Assembly: GCF_022811845.1 (NCBI RefSeq) | Contig: NZ_CP064266.1 | Location: 4,216,001-4,280,000, forward strand | Origin: Bacillus pseudomycoides | Lineage (GTDB): Bacteria; Bacillota; Bacilli; Bacillales; Bacillaceae_G | DNA length: 64,000 bases | Direction of reading: 5' to 3' | Shown here: positions 1 to 8,906 of the stretch, piece after piece | Layout: the number at the start of each line of letters is the position of its first letter | Position numbering within the stretch: the stretch's first letter is position 1 | Made by a program: the position numbers and the translations under genes | The notes under the pieces: model-generated | Told to the model about the DNA's origin: nothing | Databases searched by the model: none | Seen by the model: only the letters and a program-made list of their open reading frames with translations

Positions 1-247
1 TACTTTTCATTTTATCTTGTAAATCAATAATACCTTCAAATGGATGTAATTCGAATTGATCATTTGTAGCATTCGGCCTTTCAGCGAAATAACCGTGTAA
101 ATAGATAACCTGTGCTCCTTTTGACATCGCTTCTTCAGCAAGTATTCTCCCGATTGTACCTTTTGCTAAATTTGTATGACCGCGTACTTGATCCCATTTC
201 TCTAAACAGCCACCACTTGTAATTAAAATCTTTTTCCCCTTCATCAT
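1..247 (-). CDS. DFP/CoaB-like flavoprotein-family protein, partial (runs off left edge)
   Basis: The first 82 or so residues of a protein are visible on the minus strand; its 3' end lies outside the window. The N-terminus reads KKILITSGGCLEKWDQVR followed by HTNLAKGTIGRILAEEA. This matches the nucleotide-binding loop of the phosphopantothenoylcysteine synthetase (CoaB/DFP) family, whose consensus is ITSGGTxExID.VRxI.N. It differs at key points (Cys-Leu-Glu-Lys after SGG), so it is more likely a stand-alone relative than housekeeping CoaBC. I take the ATG at 247 because an AAGGG ribosome-binding site lies about 6 bases ahead; an ATG at 244 is also possible. It follows the AAC(3)-like gene by about 9 bases, so the two are probably co-transcribed. 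Function beyond the family is not resolved. Confidence 0.7.
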   Translation of the reverse strand, partial: MMKGKKILITSGGCLEKWDQVRGHTNLAKGTIGRILAEEAMSKGAQVIYLHGYFAERPNATNDQFELHPFEGIIDLQDKMKS

Positions 248-256
248 AACCATCCC

Positions 257-1063
257 TTACTTATTTTTCGAACGAAACCATTGTACACCAAAGTCAACAA
301 TTTCTCGTTGTTTCATTAATCTACACGTTGCATTTCCCACTTTACCAATTGTTACAGCGTTTATATGTTCAAACTCTTTTCCAATCTCAACAAACAGGTC
401 AGAATCATAGTCCATTTCATCGAACTCTTTCCACGCCCTTACGTTATTTTCTATAATGGGTGCTCCAACTTTTATTAATTCACGTGCTCCTGTACGTATT
501 TCAGATAAGTGAATCGATGTATTAGAATCGTAGCCTACACCTATCAACAATACATATCCATCCAAATCATATATTTTCTTTAGTGGTGAGTACTCTCCAA
601 AACTAATGGAAAGTGAATGATCAGCTATAATATCTTCTGCATCCTTCCCCCATGCTGCGAAACTATTTAATGGATGATTACTACGTTTTACATTCGGATA
701 TGTACGGAAACATTCTACAACTTTGCCCATCGCGCGTGTTGGGGTTATATCTGGATGAAACGCTGGAACATTGTCTCGAATAATTTGCCACCAATCTTCC
801 GGAACGGGTGGCCTTACCCAATTTTTCGGATCCGATAAATCCGATGTTTGCGTTGGCATAATAATCGTACCTTCTTCAGTGATTACGTTCATTAAAGCTT
901 CAACTACAGCGACGGCCCCACCAGATACCCAACCAATTGAACTAAGGGAAGAATGGACGATTACTGTCATTCCTTTTTTTAGTCCTATCTCTTTTAAATC
1001 ATTTGTTATCGTTTCTATTGTGTTTGGCAGTTTTGTTTCTGCTACTATATCGTTTATTTTCAA
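257..1063 (-). CDS. AAC(3)-family aminoglycoside N-acetyltransferase-like protein
   Basis: A 268-residue protein of the antibiotic N-acetyltransferase (AAC(3)/YokD/FrbF) fold, which uses acetyl-CoA. Family motifs are in order: HSSLSSIGWVSGG at residues 37-49, RSNHPLNSFAAWG at 127-139, and LIGVGYDSNTSIHLSE at about 173-188, whose His185 matches the catalytic His of the family. The length is normal. The start is a TTG at 1063, about 6 bases after a GGGGGAG ribosome-binding site. Members of this family in the B. cereus group have been studied structurally, and not all acetylate aminoglycosides, so the substrate is uncertain. It appears to be the first gene of a two-gene unit with the CoaB-like gene. 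Confidence 0.9.
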   Translation of the reverse strand: MKINDIVAETKLPNTIETITNDLKEIGLKKGMTVIVHSSLSSIGWVSGGAVAVVEALMNVITEEGTIIMPTQTSDLSDPKNWVRPPVPEDWWQIIRDNVPAFHPDITPTRAMGKVVECFRTYPNVKRSNHPLNSFAAWGKDAEDIIADHSLSISFGEYSPLKKIYDLDGYVLLIGVGYDSNTSIHLSEIRTGARELIKVGAPIIENNVRAWKEFDEMDYDSDLFVEIGKEFEHINAVTIGKVGNATCRLMKQREIVDFGVQWFRSKNK

Positions 1064-1304
1064 AGCTACTCCCCCGTTAAGTTCTCTTCTAACACTTATA
1101 AACTATCAAAATGAATTTTCAGCTCTCATTCAACATATTATCATATTTTTCTAAATTTTTAATCCATGTAAAAGAAGAGAGTTCCTAAAACATTCTTCTA
1201 ATACTAACTTATACAAGTTTAACATTAAACTTATTTATTCCCGGTACTAGTGGCGCTTTTTTAAAATTCTAAACCACTGATACTTAGCGGTCCTCCATGT
1301 ACAC

Positions 1305-1351
1305 TTGTATTATTATGGTAATAATTATACAATAAAACCGACTAGTCAGTC
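1305..1351. promoter_or_regulatory. Dyads in the 386-bp gap before the CPBP protease
   Basis: The gap 1064-1449 contains no convincing gene. It holds an imperfect AT-rich dyad (1305-1332: TTGTAT ... ATACAA), followed at 1340-1351 by GACTAGTCAGTC, a short palindrome of the kind bound by TetR-type repressors. Both lie about 100 bp upstream of the protease start. Role as operators is inference only; no regulator gene is adjacent. Confidence 0.25.
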
Positions 1352-1449
1352 TATAAAAAATTAAGAACTATGAAAGACTATCACAACATTACATAGCTCA
1401 AAATACATAATAAGTTTTTCTTAGTCTATTCTCAAGGAGGCTAGACCAT

Positions 1450-2175
1450 ATGCTCAACTGGATATTTGTATTTAGTATTGCTATACCAGGAATTATTGCA
1501 ATGAGCTTGGCAGAACAAAGAATAAACCAGAAGTTTGAAAATTATCAAGAAGCCCCTTCTATCTACCTAAGTCTTTTTATCCATACTCTACTCGTTTTAC
1601 TTTTTTCCGGAATTGGTGCATTTTTCTTATCAAGGATCCAAGATGGAAACATTATTTTACTCCGCAACATTGATGAAGCAGTTCTAATTGGAGTAATCTG
1701 CTCCCTCGGTCACGTTATAATGTACTATGGATTCTTTAGAAAAGTAATTGATAAAGAAACTTTTCTACAAATTGAGCATCAACGCCATAGTGCAGGATTA
1801 GGAGCTAGAGTCTTATATGGAGGAGTTATTGAAGAAATTATCTTCCGTTGGGGCCTTATGTCACTTTTCATCACGTTGATGAGCTTTTTTCATGATGTCA
1901 CCCAGGTTATTGTGACTCTTGCAATTTTCCTTTCTAGTATTCTATTTGCAATAACACACTTTCTAGGTGTAAAAGGAATGAAAAAATCAAACTGGCTATA
2001 TTCTTATGCTGTATTAGGAAATTTGTGGGTAGGTATTTTTTGTGGCTGGCAATTCTGGTCGAATGGTTTAATTGCCGCTATCATTGTTCATATGCTTTTC
2101 CACCTATTATTGTATCCTTGTGAACTGTGGTATCTCAGAAAGCTAAGGGGTGGAAAGAATACTGTAAACATGTAA
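1450..2175 (+). CDS. CPBP-family intramembrane metalloprotease
   Basis: A 241-residue multi-pass membrane protein of the CPBP (CAAX protease and bacteriocin-processing, Abi) family. The glutamate motif EEIIFR sits at residues 128-133. A second-helix His (FAITH, H170) and a late His pair (IIVHMLFH, H214/H218) complete the usual metal-binding set. About six hydrophobic segments are visible. The ATG is preceded by AAGGAGG at 8 bases. Family members cleave prenylated or secreted peptides, or confer bacteriocin self-immunity. No bacteriocin gene is adjacent, so the substrate is unknown. Confidence 0.88.
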   Translation: MLNWIFVFSIAIPGIIAMSLAEQRINQKFENYQEAPSIYLSLFIHTLLVLLFSGIGAFFLSRIQDGNIILLRNIDEAVLIGVICSLGHVIMYYGFFRKVIDKETFLQIEHQRHSAGLGARVLYGGVIEEIIFRWGLMSLFITLMSFFHDVTQVIVTLAIFLSSILFAITHFLGVKGMKKSNWLYSYAVLGNLWVGIFCGWQFWSNGLIAAIIVHMLFHLLLYPCELWYLRKLRGGKNTVNM

Positions 2176-2313
2176 CATTATAGACTATTTACCTTCCACT
2201 TTTTCCTATCTACCGATTCGATAACATTAGAAAATCACATTACAAACAGAAAAATAAAAAGTTAATTTATAGTATAATTGTATAAATAAAGCTCATGCTA
2301 CAAGGGGGATGGA

Positions 2314-2763
2314 ATGAAAAAACTCATATTAAGCTTTGGGTTACTATGGATTATCGGACTCAGTGGATGCAATCTATTTACAAGCGATTATGAAAGTTAT
2401 TGGGTTTTAGAAAAATCTAGATATAATGAAGGTGGATTCGGGCCAACTAATCTGTATGAAAGAGCACAAGAAGATCCAACACTTGTTCATTATTCAAATG
2501 AAAGAATTAACGAAGGGAAAATGATGATATTTTTAGCATTTGGAGAAAAATACAAGAATGATAAAATTACTGTAAAAGAAGTGCAAGATCAAAAAGATAA
2601 ATCAGTTATTATATTACATGTCGAAAAAGATAAAGGTGTAGATAAAAACCCTGTTATGTACATTGGCGTAAATAAACTAAGAGACTCTGTAGAAATTGTA
2701 AATGAGGAAGGTAAAAAGATTTTTAAGATGAAGCAGAATGAAGGAGTAACATCACAACAATAA
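2314..2763 (+). CDS. Putative lipoprotein of unknown function
   Basis: A 149-residue protein with a type II signal peptide: Lys-rich start, hydrophobic core and the lipobox LSGC near residue 19, predicting a lipid-anchored extracellular protein. The mature part is charged and mixed alpha/beta, with no motif I recognise. The ATG follows AAGGGGG by about 6 bases, and a TATAAT-like -10 (around 2273) precedes it. It is followed by a strong hairpin at 2786-2834 and is probably monocistronic. Confidence 0.7.
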   Translation: MKKLILSFGLLWIIGLSGCNLFTSDYESYWVLEKSRYNEGGFGPTNLYERAQEDPTLVHYSNERINEGKMMIFLAFGEKYKNDKITVKEVQDQKDKSVIILHVEKDKGVDKNPVMYIGVNKLRDSVEIVNEEGKKIFKMKQNEGVTSQQ

Positions 2764-2785
2764 AAACACAATACTTCACAACTAA

Positions 2786-2834
2786 AAAATACGCTCTCTA
2801 AAGTAAACTTATATTACTTTAGAGAGCGTATTTT
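2786..2834. terminator. Bidirectional Rho-independent terminator
   Basis: Perfect long inverted repeat, arms AATACGCTCTCTAAAGTAA and its complement, with A/T runs on both sides. It lies between the convergent lipoprotein gene and the Eis-like gene and serves both. Confidence 0.9.
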
Positions 2835-2845
2835 AAAATTCTAAA

Positions 2846-4066
2846 CTAAAAGTAATCAAAGAAGCATGGTGGTGAATCTGGTATTAAATTCTCCAGCACC
2901 TCTATCATTTTAAGGGGTCCTTTTATTCTTCCGATGTCATACAAAAATGCAGGACTTTTATAGCTTAACAACATTGTTGTTAAGGTTTGAATTGTTAAGA
3001 ACATTCCATCTATGTCATTTGCTTCTGTTTGATAGGTTATTTGTAATTGTTTGTCATGATCCCACTCTAAAATAAAGGTTCCCTTATTCCATTCCAATAT
3101 AGGGTCATCTATATGTAAAACTAATTTTTCGATTTCTATATTTTCAAATGGATATTGTTTTAAAAAACCAACTACATCGACAATTCTTCCCATATAGTAA
3201 GGGGCGATTGTCTGTTTTATTTCACTATCTTCAAGTAAGAAAGCAACCGGTTCATGAACGCATGTCTTTCCTTTGACATAATACACCATTGAAAAATGTG
3301 CACTAATGAAATTCCATAACCCTCTTCTCGCCTCTTCATTTATGTAAATCATTTCTTCTATATAAAATTTCTCCTCAAGAACACGATAAAATAAATATCC
3401 ATGGGGAATATCTTCATCCGTGTAATAAACTGCTAATTGCAAATCAATTGTTTCTTCGCGAAATCGCTCTTCCCACGCAATGGTATTTCGAATCATTGCC
3501 CCATTTGTTTTTCTTGCAAACGCATGATAGATCTCTTCTTTTTCTTTACTCTTCAGTCCTACCCTTCTAACCCGTCCCGTAATGTTGCCACGGTACTTTG
3601 GAAGCTGTGTATCTTTAATTTGATATTCGATAATATCAGATATAATCTCCCAACCTTTTTTTCGATAATAAGGAATCGAATAAGGAAACAAATACGAAAT
3701 ATATTGTCCGTTTTCTCTCATCGTTTTCAAACTTTCTTTCATTAGCGAATTCATTAACCCATGCCCGGCATACTCTGGATATGTACCAACTCCAGTAACA
3801 CCTCCCATTTCATAAATCACACCATGAATATTCACTTGAAATGGCAAAACAACAATTTGAGAAATTAATTTATGATTATCAAACCATCCTAAAGCAGTCC
3901 CTGGCTTTAATTGATGGCTTTTCTTTTGTACCATTTTCTCTTCATCATTAATCATCTTTTTAGAAACTTGAAATACATATTTCATTAAGTTTGAAAACTG
4001 CTCCACTTCACTTTCTTTAATAGGTCTCATAATCAAACCTTTATAATACCTCTTATTCATCTTCAT
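2846..4066 (-). CDS. Eis-like GNAT N-acetyltransferase
   Basis: A 406-residue protein with the layout of the Eis/YvcN-like group: an N-terminal GNAT domain, a second GNAT-like domain and a C-terminal SCP2-like helical domain. The acetyl-CoA loop region reads GVGTYPEYAGHGLM near residue 93, followed by SYLFPYSIPYYRKKGWE, the signature this group shares with the second copy at 17085-18257. The C-terminus ends in an aromatic tail (SPPCFFDYF), as is typical of Eis, where the free C-terminus enters the active site. AAAGGAG precedes the start: the ATG at 4066 is very close to it, and an in-frame ATG two codons later (4060) has better spacing. Eis enzymes acetylate amines including aminoglycosides; the substrate here is unknown. 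Confidence 0.87.
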   Translation of the reverse strand: MKMNKRYYKGLIMRPIKESEVEQFSNLMKYVFQVSKKMINDEEKMVQKKSHQLKPGTALGWFDNHKLISQIVVLPFQVNIHGVIYEMGGVTGVGTYPEYAGHGLMNSLMKESLKTMRENGQYISYLFPYSIPYYRKKGWEIISDIIEYQIKDTQLPKYRGNITGRVRRVGLKSKEKEEIYHAFARKTNGAMIRNTIAWEERFREETIDLQLAVYYTDEDIPHGYLFYRVLEEKFYIEEMIYINEEARRGLWNFISAHFSMVYYVKGKTCVHEPVAFLLEDSEIKQTIAPYYMGRIVDVVGFLKQYPFENIEIEKLVLHIDDPILEWNKGTFILEWDHDKQLQITYQTEANDIDGMFLTIQTLTTMLLSYKSPAFLYDIGRIKGPLKMIEVLENLIPDSPPCFFDYF

Positions 4067-4189
4067 ATGCTCCTTTGTAACACGAACTAAAACATCATAT
4101 TGTTTTTATCATTTAGTTAGTATATACAAAAGATACTGAAAACAAGCATATGTCATCATAAAGACTGCGCCCTCACCTGAATATTCCTA

Positions 4190-4591
4190 TCATTTTACCC
4201 AATAACAGTGAAATCTTTCTACACCTGGATACTTCTCTCCTAAACTTATAATGGTAAAGCCACATTTTTTATAAAATCCTACCGCTTCATCGTCTGTTTC
4301 TGCTTCTAAATAAATTAATCCGTGCATATGAATCACTTTCTTTATCATTTCGAAAGCAATCCCTTTATAACGACTATTTGGCGAAACTGCTATATGGCAT
4401 ATTCTCGCTTTATTTTCCTTAATAAGTTTTATACCTATGCAACCATGTTCTTGATATTTATATAACGTTGTATTTTTATTCTCGCCATAAAACTTTATTG
4501 CTTTTTGTATACTTACCGCCTGGGGGCCAACTGCATATTTTAACAATGAAACCATTTTTTCTTCCGTTATATTTTGTACTAGTTTTACCAT
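4190..4591 (-). CDS. GNAT family N-acetyltransferase
   Basis: A 133-residue single-domain GNAT. The acetyl-CoA motif appears as AVSPNSRYKGIAFEMIKK (around residues 67-84), a degenerate Q/RxxGxA/G loop, followed by AETDDEAVGFYKKCGF, the usual beta5/alpha4 element. The ribosome-binding site is weak, so the start is the least certain point. It lies alone between the Eis-like gene and a terminator. Substrate not predictable. Confidence 0.8.
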   Translation of the reverse strand: MVKLVQNITEEKMVSLLKYAVGPQAVSIQKAIKFYGENKNTTLYKYQEHGCIGIKLIKENKARICHIAVSPNSRYKGIAFEMIKKVIHMHGLIYLEAETDDEAVGFYKKCGFTIISLGEKYPGVERFHCYWVK

Positions 4592-4708
4592 ATATGTTTT
4601 TCTCTTTTACCACACAAAATAAGGTTCCTGAACAATATTTATTACAGACTATATATTTTTTGACATATGACTTAAATTAATGAAGTATTCACACTATAAA
4701 ATCCAAAG

Positions 4709-4747
4709 AAAAAGACGTCCTTATCTTCATAAGAAATCCGTCTTTTT
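4709..4747 (-). terminator. Rho-independent terminator
   Basis: Hairpin with arms AAAAAGACG / CGTCTTTTT plus inner pairing TCCTTAT / ATAAG, ending in a T-run on the minus strand just after the histidine phosphatase stop. Confidence 0.75.
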
Positions 4748-4771
4748 CATTCTATCACTCTATATAAACTG

Positions 4772-5500
4772 TCACGATTTTACACCCTCGCTGCCTTTTT
4801 CAGCATAACTCATATCGCCAACAGACTCGACTTTATATTCCCCATCTTGATAAAGAATTTTAGTTACACTTGCATTTTCCACGCCCATTTTTGTTTTACT
4901 ACTATCAAGCATTTCTACTAATGCAGTGATCATCAGTCCATGAGATACGACTAAAACGTTACCTCCTCCATTTTTAGCAGTGTCTTCACTAATTTTATCA
5001 ATTTCTTTTTTAATACGAGTTGAAAATACTTCCCAATTTTCAGCTTGTTTTGTAGAGTCTGCTTCTACAATGAAATTCGTAATTTCTTTCATAGAGAACT
5101 TCATTAATTCAGTTACTGCTTTCACACCAGCAGTCTCTTTAATAGCCTCCCACATATTTTCAATCTTATCGCCTTCAAAAATTCCAAAATTCAATTCACG
5201 TAAATCTTTCCTTTGTTCAAGTTTTAAATGTAATTGTCCGCTATACTTTAATACTAAGCTAGCAGTTTCAATTGCACGGCCACTATCACTACTATAAGCA
5301 TCAACAAAAGAAACATCTTGTAATCCATTTCCTAAACCTTTCGCTATTTCAATGCCCTTCTCTACTAATGGAGAATCAGCCCAGCCTTGTACACGTTTAT
5401 TAGTGTTTAATATTGTTTTTCCATGTCTAGTAATATATAATGTAACGATATTATCCTTGTTATTATCTGTTAAGTTCATATCTTTTTCCATATTCATCAT
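4772..5500 (-). CDS. Histidine phosphatase (phosphoglycerate mutase-like) family protein
   Basis: A 242-residue protein of the RHG histidine phosphatase superfamily. The catalytic TRHGKT motif is at residues 24-29 (phospho-acceptor His26), the acid region is at FGIFEGD, and the second His is in VVSHGLM near residue 187. SSDSGRAIETA is the phosphate-pocket segment. The ATG at 5500 is 8 bases from AAAGGGAG. Family members are broad phosphatases or mutases. The general shape fits a B. subtilis PhoE-type phosphatase, but the substrate is unknown. Confidence 0.85.
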   Translation of the reverse strand: MMNMEKDMNLTDNNKDNIVTLYITRHGKTILNTNKRVQGWADSPLVEKGIEIAKGLGNGLQDVSFVDAYSSDSGRAIETASLVLKYSGQLHLKLEQRKDLRELNFGIFEGDKIENMWEAIKETAGVKAVTELMKFSMKEITNFIVEADSTKQAENWEVFSTRIKKEIDKISEDTAKNGGGNVLVVSHGLMITALVEMLDSSKTKMGVENASVTKILYQDGEYKVESVGDMSYAEKGSEGVKS

Positions 5501-5623
5501 TCATGTCTCTCCCTTTAGAGTAATCCATTGCTTGTAAAATCACTGCTTCTTATCGCCCAAAACTTAAAAATCTGCTTCCTTTACTAACAACTATATTATA
5601 ATTTTATCAAAATAGTTTCATAC

Positions 5624-5659
5624 ATAGATAACATATATTCTAAATTATATGTTATCTAT
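5624..5659. repeat. Perfect 13-bp dyad upstream of the histidine phosphatase
   Basis: Arms ATAGATAACATAT and ATATGTTATCTAT are separated by about 10 AT-rich bases, 124 bp upstream of the phosphatase start. No T-run follows, so it looks more like an operator or cruciform than a terminator. Confidence 0.4.
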
Positions 5660-5753
5660 AATTTTAGTTTCCATCAATTCATAATTTTTAAACGCAACAA
5701 AAAGGAACAGACCCTTATAATTACGAATCCATTCCTTTCCTATCTTTCACTTT

Positions 5754-6692
5754 TTATGCTGTTATCTTTTCTTCCTTTTTCATAACAACTGCAACATAAC
5801 TATGCAGAATCATTCCTACAACAACAAGACTCATTCCAATCCATGATAATGATGATGGAAATGGAGCAGATAGCCAGATTAACTCTCCTAGTAATGCAAA
5901 TAAAACTTCACCTGACTGCGTTGCTTCTACTGTTGCTAATTTCTGCGGATCATCCTTTACAAGATCTGTTGCAAAGAAAAATAATACAGTCGCAATTAAG
6001 CCAGAACTAATTGCGACGATGAAACATTGAAAGACTTGGTCACTTGATGGTAATCCATTTGTAGAAACCTCATAGCCTGATAACAAAAACCAAAATGGTA
6101 AACTTGCTAGTGTCATTCCAAGAACTCGTTGAAAGACATCTAACTCACCTTTACATACTTGCATCATTTTTCGATTTCCAAGTGGATAAGCGAATGCTGC
6201 AACTATTACTGGAACCACACATAAAACGGTTTCACGAATCCCTAAAGAAGACGCATGTTCTACTTGCATAAGAAGAACACCGAATAATATGACAGCAGAC
6301 ATCATCAATTCTTTCATTGGAATTTTTTTATGTAGCGAATTTGTTGCAAAGAATGGTGTTAATAAAATCCCTGCTATAATCGTAATTTGCCATGTTGAGG
6401 CAACGAGCCATCCTGGTCCAAATGCACCAGCGAAACTAAGTGGTGCATAAAAAAGACCGAAGCCAACAATACTCCATAACAACCACTCTTTCGGATTACT
6501 TTTCATGTATTGAAAGAGTTGCTTTAAGTTTCCTCTATACATGACAATCATGATAAGTAGCGGAACCATAAAGTAATATCGTAACGATGCACTCCAAATC
6601 CAGCTTCCCCCTTGTAAGTCCATCGCACGGTTTAAAATAAATGTAAAGGCAAAGAAAAACGATGCCAATACCCCCGCTGCAATTGCTTTCAT
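5754..6692 (-). CDS. DMT-superfamily multidrug-efflux-type transporter
   Basis: About 312 residues with ten hydrophobic segments, organised as two repeats of five as in EamA/DMT transporters. It resembles the 'multidrug resistance efflux transporter' (EmrE-like long form) group. The frame is open further upstream, but the start at 6692 (MKAIAAG) is chosen because AAGGAG lies 7-8 bases before it and the upstream residues are not hydrophobic. It lies alone between the DinB gene and the phosphatase. Substrate unknown; annotations in this family are by similarity only. Confidence 0.8.
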   Translation of the reverse strand: MKAIAAGVLASFFFAFTFILNRAMDLQGGSWIWSASLRYYFMVPLLIMIVMYRGNLKQLFQYMKSNPKEWLLWSIVGFGLFYAPLSFAGAFGPGWLVASTWQITIIAGILLTPFFATNSLHKKIPMKELMMSAVILFGVLLMQVEHASSLGIRETVLCVVPVIVAAFAYPLGNRKMMQVCKGELDVFQRVLGMTLASLPFWFLLSGYEVSTNGLPSSDQVFQCFIVAISSGLIATVLFFFATDLVKDDPQKLATVEATQSGEVLFALLGELIWLSAPFPSSLSWIGMSLVVVGMILHSYVAVVMKKEEKITA

Positions 6693-6800
6693 CCTAAAAC
6701 TCCTTATACAGTTTTCTTCTACTATATAACAGAACACGATTAATTTAAAATAAAATTCGGAAAATTTATACTGAAAATGGTGTTTTTATACGCTTCTTCC

Positions 6801-7304
6801 TTATCGATACAATTTTCGTAATCGGCTTATGTGAGCTTGATGATAGCGGCTATGATCAGCTATATGCCAAATCCCCCACCTAATCGTAGCTGTTTCACCT
6901 TTTTCATAATAGACTTCGCGGGTTAAATCTGTTTCTATTAGTTTTATACATTCATTATAAAACATATTTTGAACATCTTGATAATCTTGCATGAGTTCTT
7001 GAAAAGAATCTTTTTGGGTATTAGGTAATTCTCCTTTTTCATCAAGCATAGGTCCATATTTTTCTTGTAATAATTTTGGAACTTGCACACCTTTCAGACG
7101 AAATACCCAATGTAAATCTACAACAGCTAAATGTTGAAGCAATTGTCCAATGCTATTCTCATCATTAGCAGGACCTTTATAATACAATTCCTCTTTTTCT
7201 ACACTTTCTACTAAATTTATTAGTCTATTAAATGTGTCACTAACAGTAGCATATAATATTGCAACGTGCGGATTCATGTCTCTTTCTAAATATAAATCTT
7301 TCAT
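6801..7304 (-). CDS. DinB-family protein
   Basis: A roughly 167-residue four-helix-bundle protein of the DinB/YfiT-like superfamily. The three metal His are visible: one in LLQHLAVVD, and two in the C-terminal WHIADHSRYHQAH segment. The start at 7304 is preferred over upstream ATGs because it gives the ATGA stop-start overlap with the alpha/beta hydrolase gene and has GGGAG 7 bases ahead. The family includes bacillithiol-dependent S-transferases; the specific reaction is unknown. Translationally coupled to the hydrolase. Confidence 0.85.
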   Translation of the reverse strand: MKDLYLERDMNPHVAILYATVSDTFNRLINLVESVEKEELYYKGPANDENSIGQLLQHLAVVDLHWVFRLKGVQVPKLLQEKYGPMLDEKGELPNTQKDSFQELMQDYQDVQNMFYNECIKLIETDLTREVYYEKGETATIRWGIWHIADHSRYHQAHISRLRKLYR

Positions 7305-8245
7305 TCCCATTCTCCCATCCAACTCTTTATCGTTTCATTGATCTCATTTGCTTGCTCATGATGAATATAATGATTTGTACTTGGAAATATAATCTGTTCC
7401 GTTCGTGAAGATACTTTTAACAGTTCATTCTGCGTTTTTCCCCAATTTTCATAGCCATTATTTGTTGCGGAAAATTGTAATACTGGCAGAGTTCCTAAAT
7501 TCCCATGTTTTATTATCTTTTTACCGTTTTTACTCATCCACTCTAATTCTTCTTTCATATTTCGATTATTTGTATTTTTAAGAGCCATCGAAACTTTAAG
7601 TTCCTGTAATCCTTTCGGTAAATTAGGGATATCTATAAATACATGATCCATGATTCCAAACAATGATAACGTGCGCAATATTCCGATATTTTTAGCTGTA
7701 TTCATTGTATACCAACTAACTTTCATACCTATGTCCATTTCAAAATTCTGCGCATATTCTGGACTAATTCCATCAATAAAAACTAATCCCGCAATTTCGT
7801 TTGGATATAATTGTGCATACCGAATACTTTCTAATGCTCCCATTGAATGTCCTACTAATATAAAGGGAGGTTTCTCACCGGACTCTATTAACAATAAATG
7901 TAATTCGTTTACAACTGTATCAATATCTCTACTTTCCTCTGTTTGTCCACTATATCCATAACCAGGGCGCTCATACACAACTACTCTATTTTCTTTTTCT
8001 AACTTATTATATAGTGGATAAAAATCTGCAAACGGTGTAGTGGTTCCACTTCCTGCTGTCATAACTATCGTCGGTCTATTTTCACGTTTTCCTGTCGCGA
8101 AAATATGCATATTATGATTGTTAACTTCAATTATCTTACCAGGTACTTCCGTATAATTATTTACAGAAATAGCTTGGCACAGTACACTGGCAATAAAAAC
8201 AATTAACGCGATAAACAAAGCAATACGCTTCTTGTTTTTAAACAT
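7301..8245 (-). CDS. Alpha/beta hydrolase
   Basis: A 314-residue alpha/beta hydrolase with an N-terminal hydrophobic anchor (residues 8-26), so it is probably membrane-tethered or exported. The nucleophile elbow is VGHSMGA (Ser134), the oxyanion region is VMTAGSGTTT (61-70), and the late STNHYIHHE contains the catalytic His. A strong AAAGGAG precedes the ATG. It is first in a two-gene unit with the DinB gene. Substrate unknown. Confidence 0.87.
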   Translation of the reverse strand: MFKNKKRIALFIALIVFIASVLCQAISVNNYTEVPGKIIEVNNHNMHIFATGKRENRPTIVMTAGSGTTTPFADFYPLYNKLEKENRVVVYERPGYGYSGQTEESRDIDTVVNELHLLLIESGEKPPFILVGHSMGALESIRYAQLYPNEIAGLVFIDGISPEYAQNFEMDIGMKVSWYTMNTAKNIGILRTLSLFGIMDHVFIDIPNLPKGLQELKVSMALKNTNNRNMKEELEWMSKNGKKIIKHGNLGTLPVLQFSATNNGYENWGKTQNELLKVSSRTEQIIFPSTNHYIHHEQANEINETIKSWMGEWE

Positions 8246-8269
8246 CAGCTACTCCTTTTGAATATACTT

Positions 8270-8770
8270 TTAGAGAAATAAAACCATATGTTCGTCATCG
8301 CGATATATACCGTTCATTTTTAGTGCTTTTTTCTCTATACCATACGTTGTAAACCCCATTGATTGATACAGTTTTTTTGCTGCTTCATTATCTGCAACAA
8401 CCCCTAAACTAATTTGCTCTATTTTTAATTCTCTTGCTTTTTCAATTAGCGCTCGAATTAAACCTTTTGCTAAACCATTCCCTCTACTTTGATGATCTAC
8501 ATACATGGCAACAAGATGTCCTTTATGTTTATAGGCTGCTTTTTGCTCTGTCAGTAACGTTACTACACCTAGCAGTCGATCTTCGTTATTAAAAGCTCCA
8601 AATGTGTAACTAGTTTTTGAATTTAAATTTTGAGCAACTTCCTCCACGGGATTTTCCTTTTGCATCGCTTCTTCATATGTTGTCACAAATGCGTCTGGAT
8701 TTACTCGTAATGCTTGCAAACGTAAATCCCAATATTGTACTGCATTAAGGTCAGATAAAATTCGAATCAT
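8270..8770 (-). CDS. GNAT family N-acetyltransferase
   Basis: A roughly 166-residue GNAT. The acetyl-CoA loop DHQSRGNGLAKGLI is the R/QxxGxG/A motif and is followed by NEAAKKLYQSMGF. The start at 8770 (MIRILSD) is preferred to the ATG six codons upstream, because AAAGGG sits 7-9 bases before it. It ends 24 bp before the hydrolase start, so the hydrolase and DinB genes may be transcribed with it. Substrate unknown. Confidence 0.85.
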   Translation of the reverse strand: MIRILSDLNAVQYWDLRLQALRVNPDAFVTTYEEAMQKENPVEEVAQNLNSKTSYTFGAFNNEDRLLGVVTLLTEQKAAYKHKGHLVAMYVDHQSRGNGLAKGLIRALIEKARELKIEQISLGVVADNEAAKKLYQSMGFTTYGIEKKALKMNGIYRDDEHMVLFL

Positions 8771-8800
8771 TTTTATACACCCTTTCATAATTAAAAAGAA

Positions 8801-8823
8801 AAACCTGCTCTTTTAGCAGGTTT
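8801..8823 (-). terminator. Rho-independent terminator
   Basis: Hairpin AAACCTGCT / AGCAGGTTT followed on the minus strand by TTTTCTTTTT. It ends the DUF5105-type lipoprotein transcript immediately before the GNAT ribosome-binding site. Confidence 0.85.
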
Positions 8824-8906
8824 AACCCATATTTTTGTTTTCTCTTTACATCGCCTTTAATGAATTACCGTCTTCTAATAATATGTTTAATTTATTGATT
8901 CATACA

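Noticed and set aside
771..1154. 127-codon plus-strand frame opposite the AAC(3)-like gene
   Set aside because: Overlaps the well-supported gene in antisense and has no ribosome-binding site.
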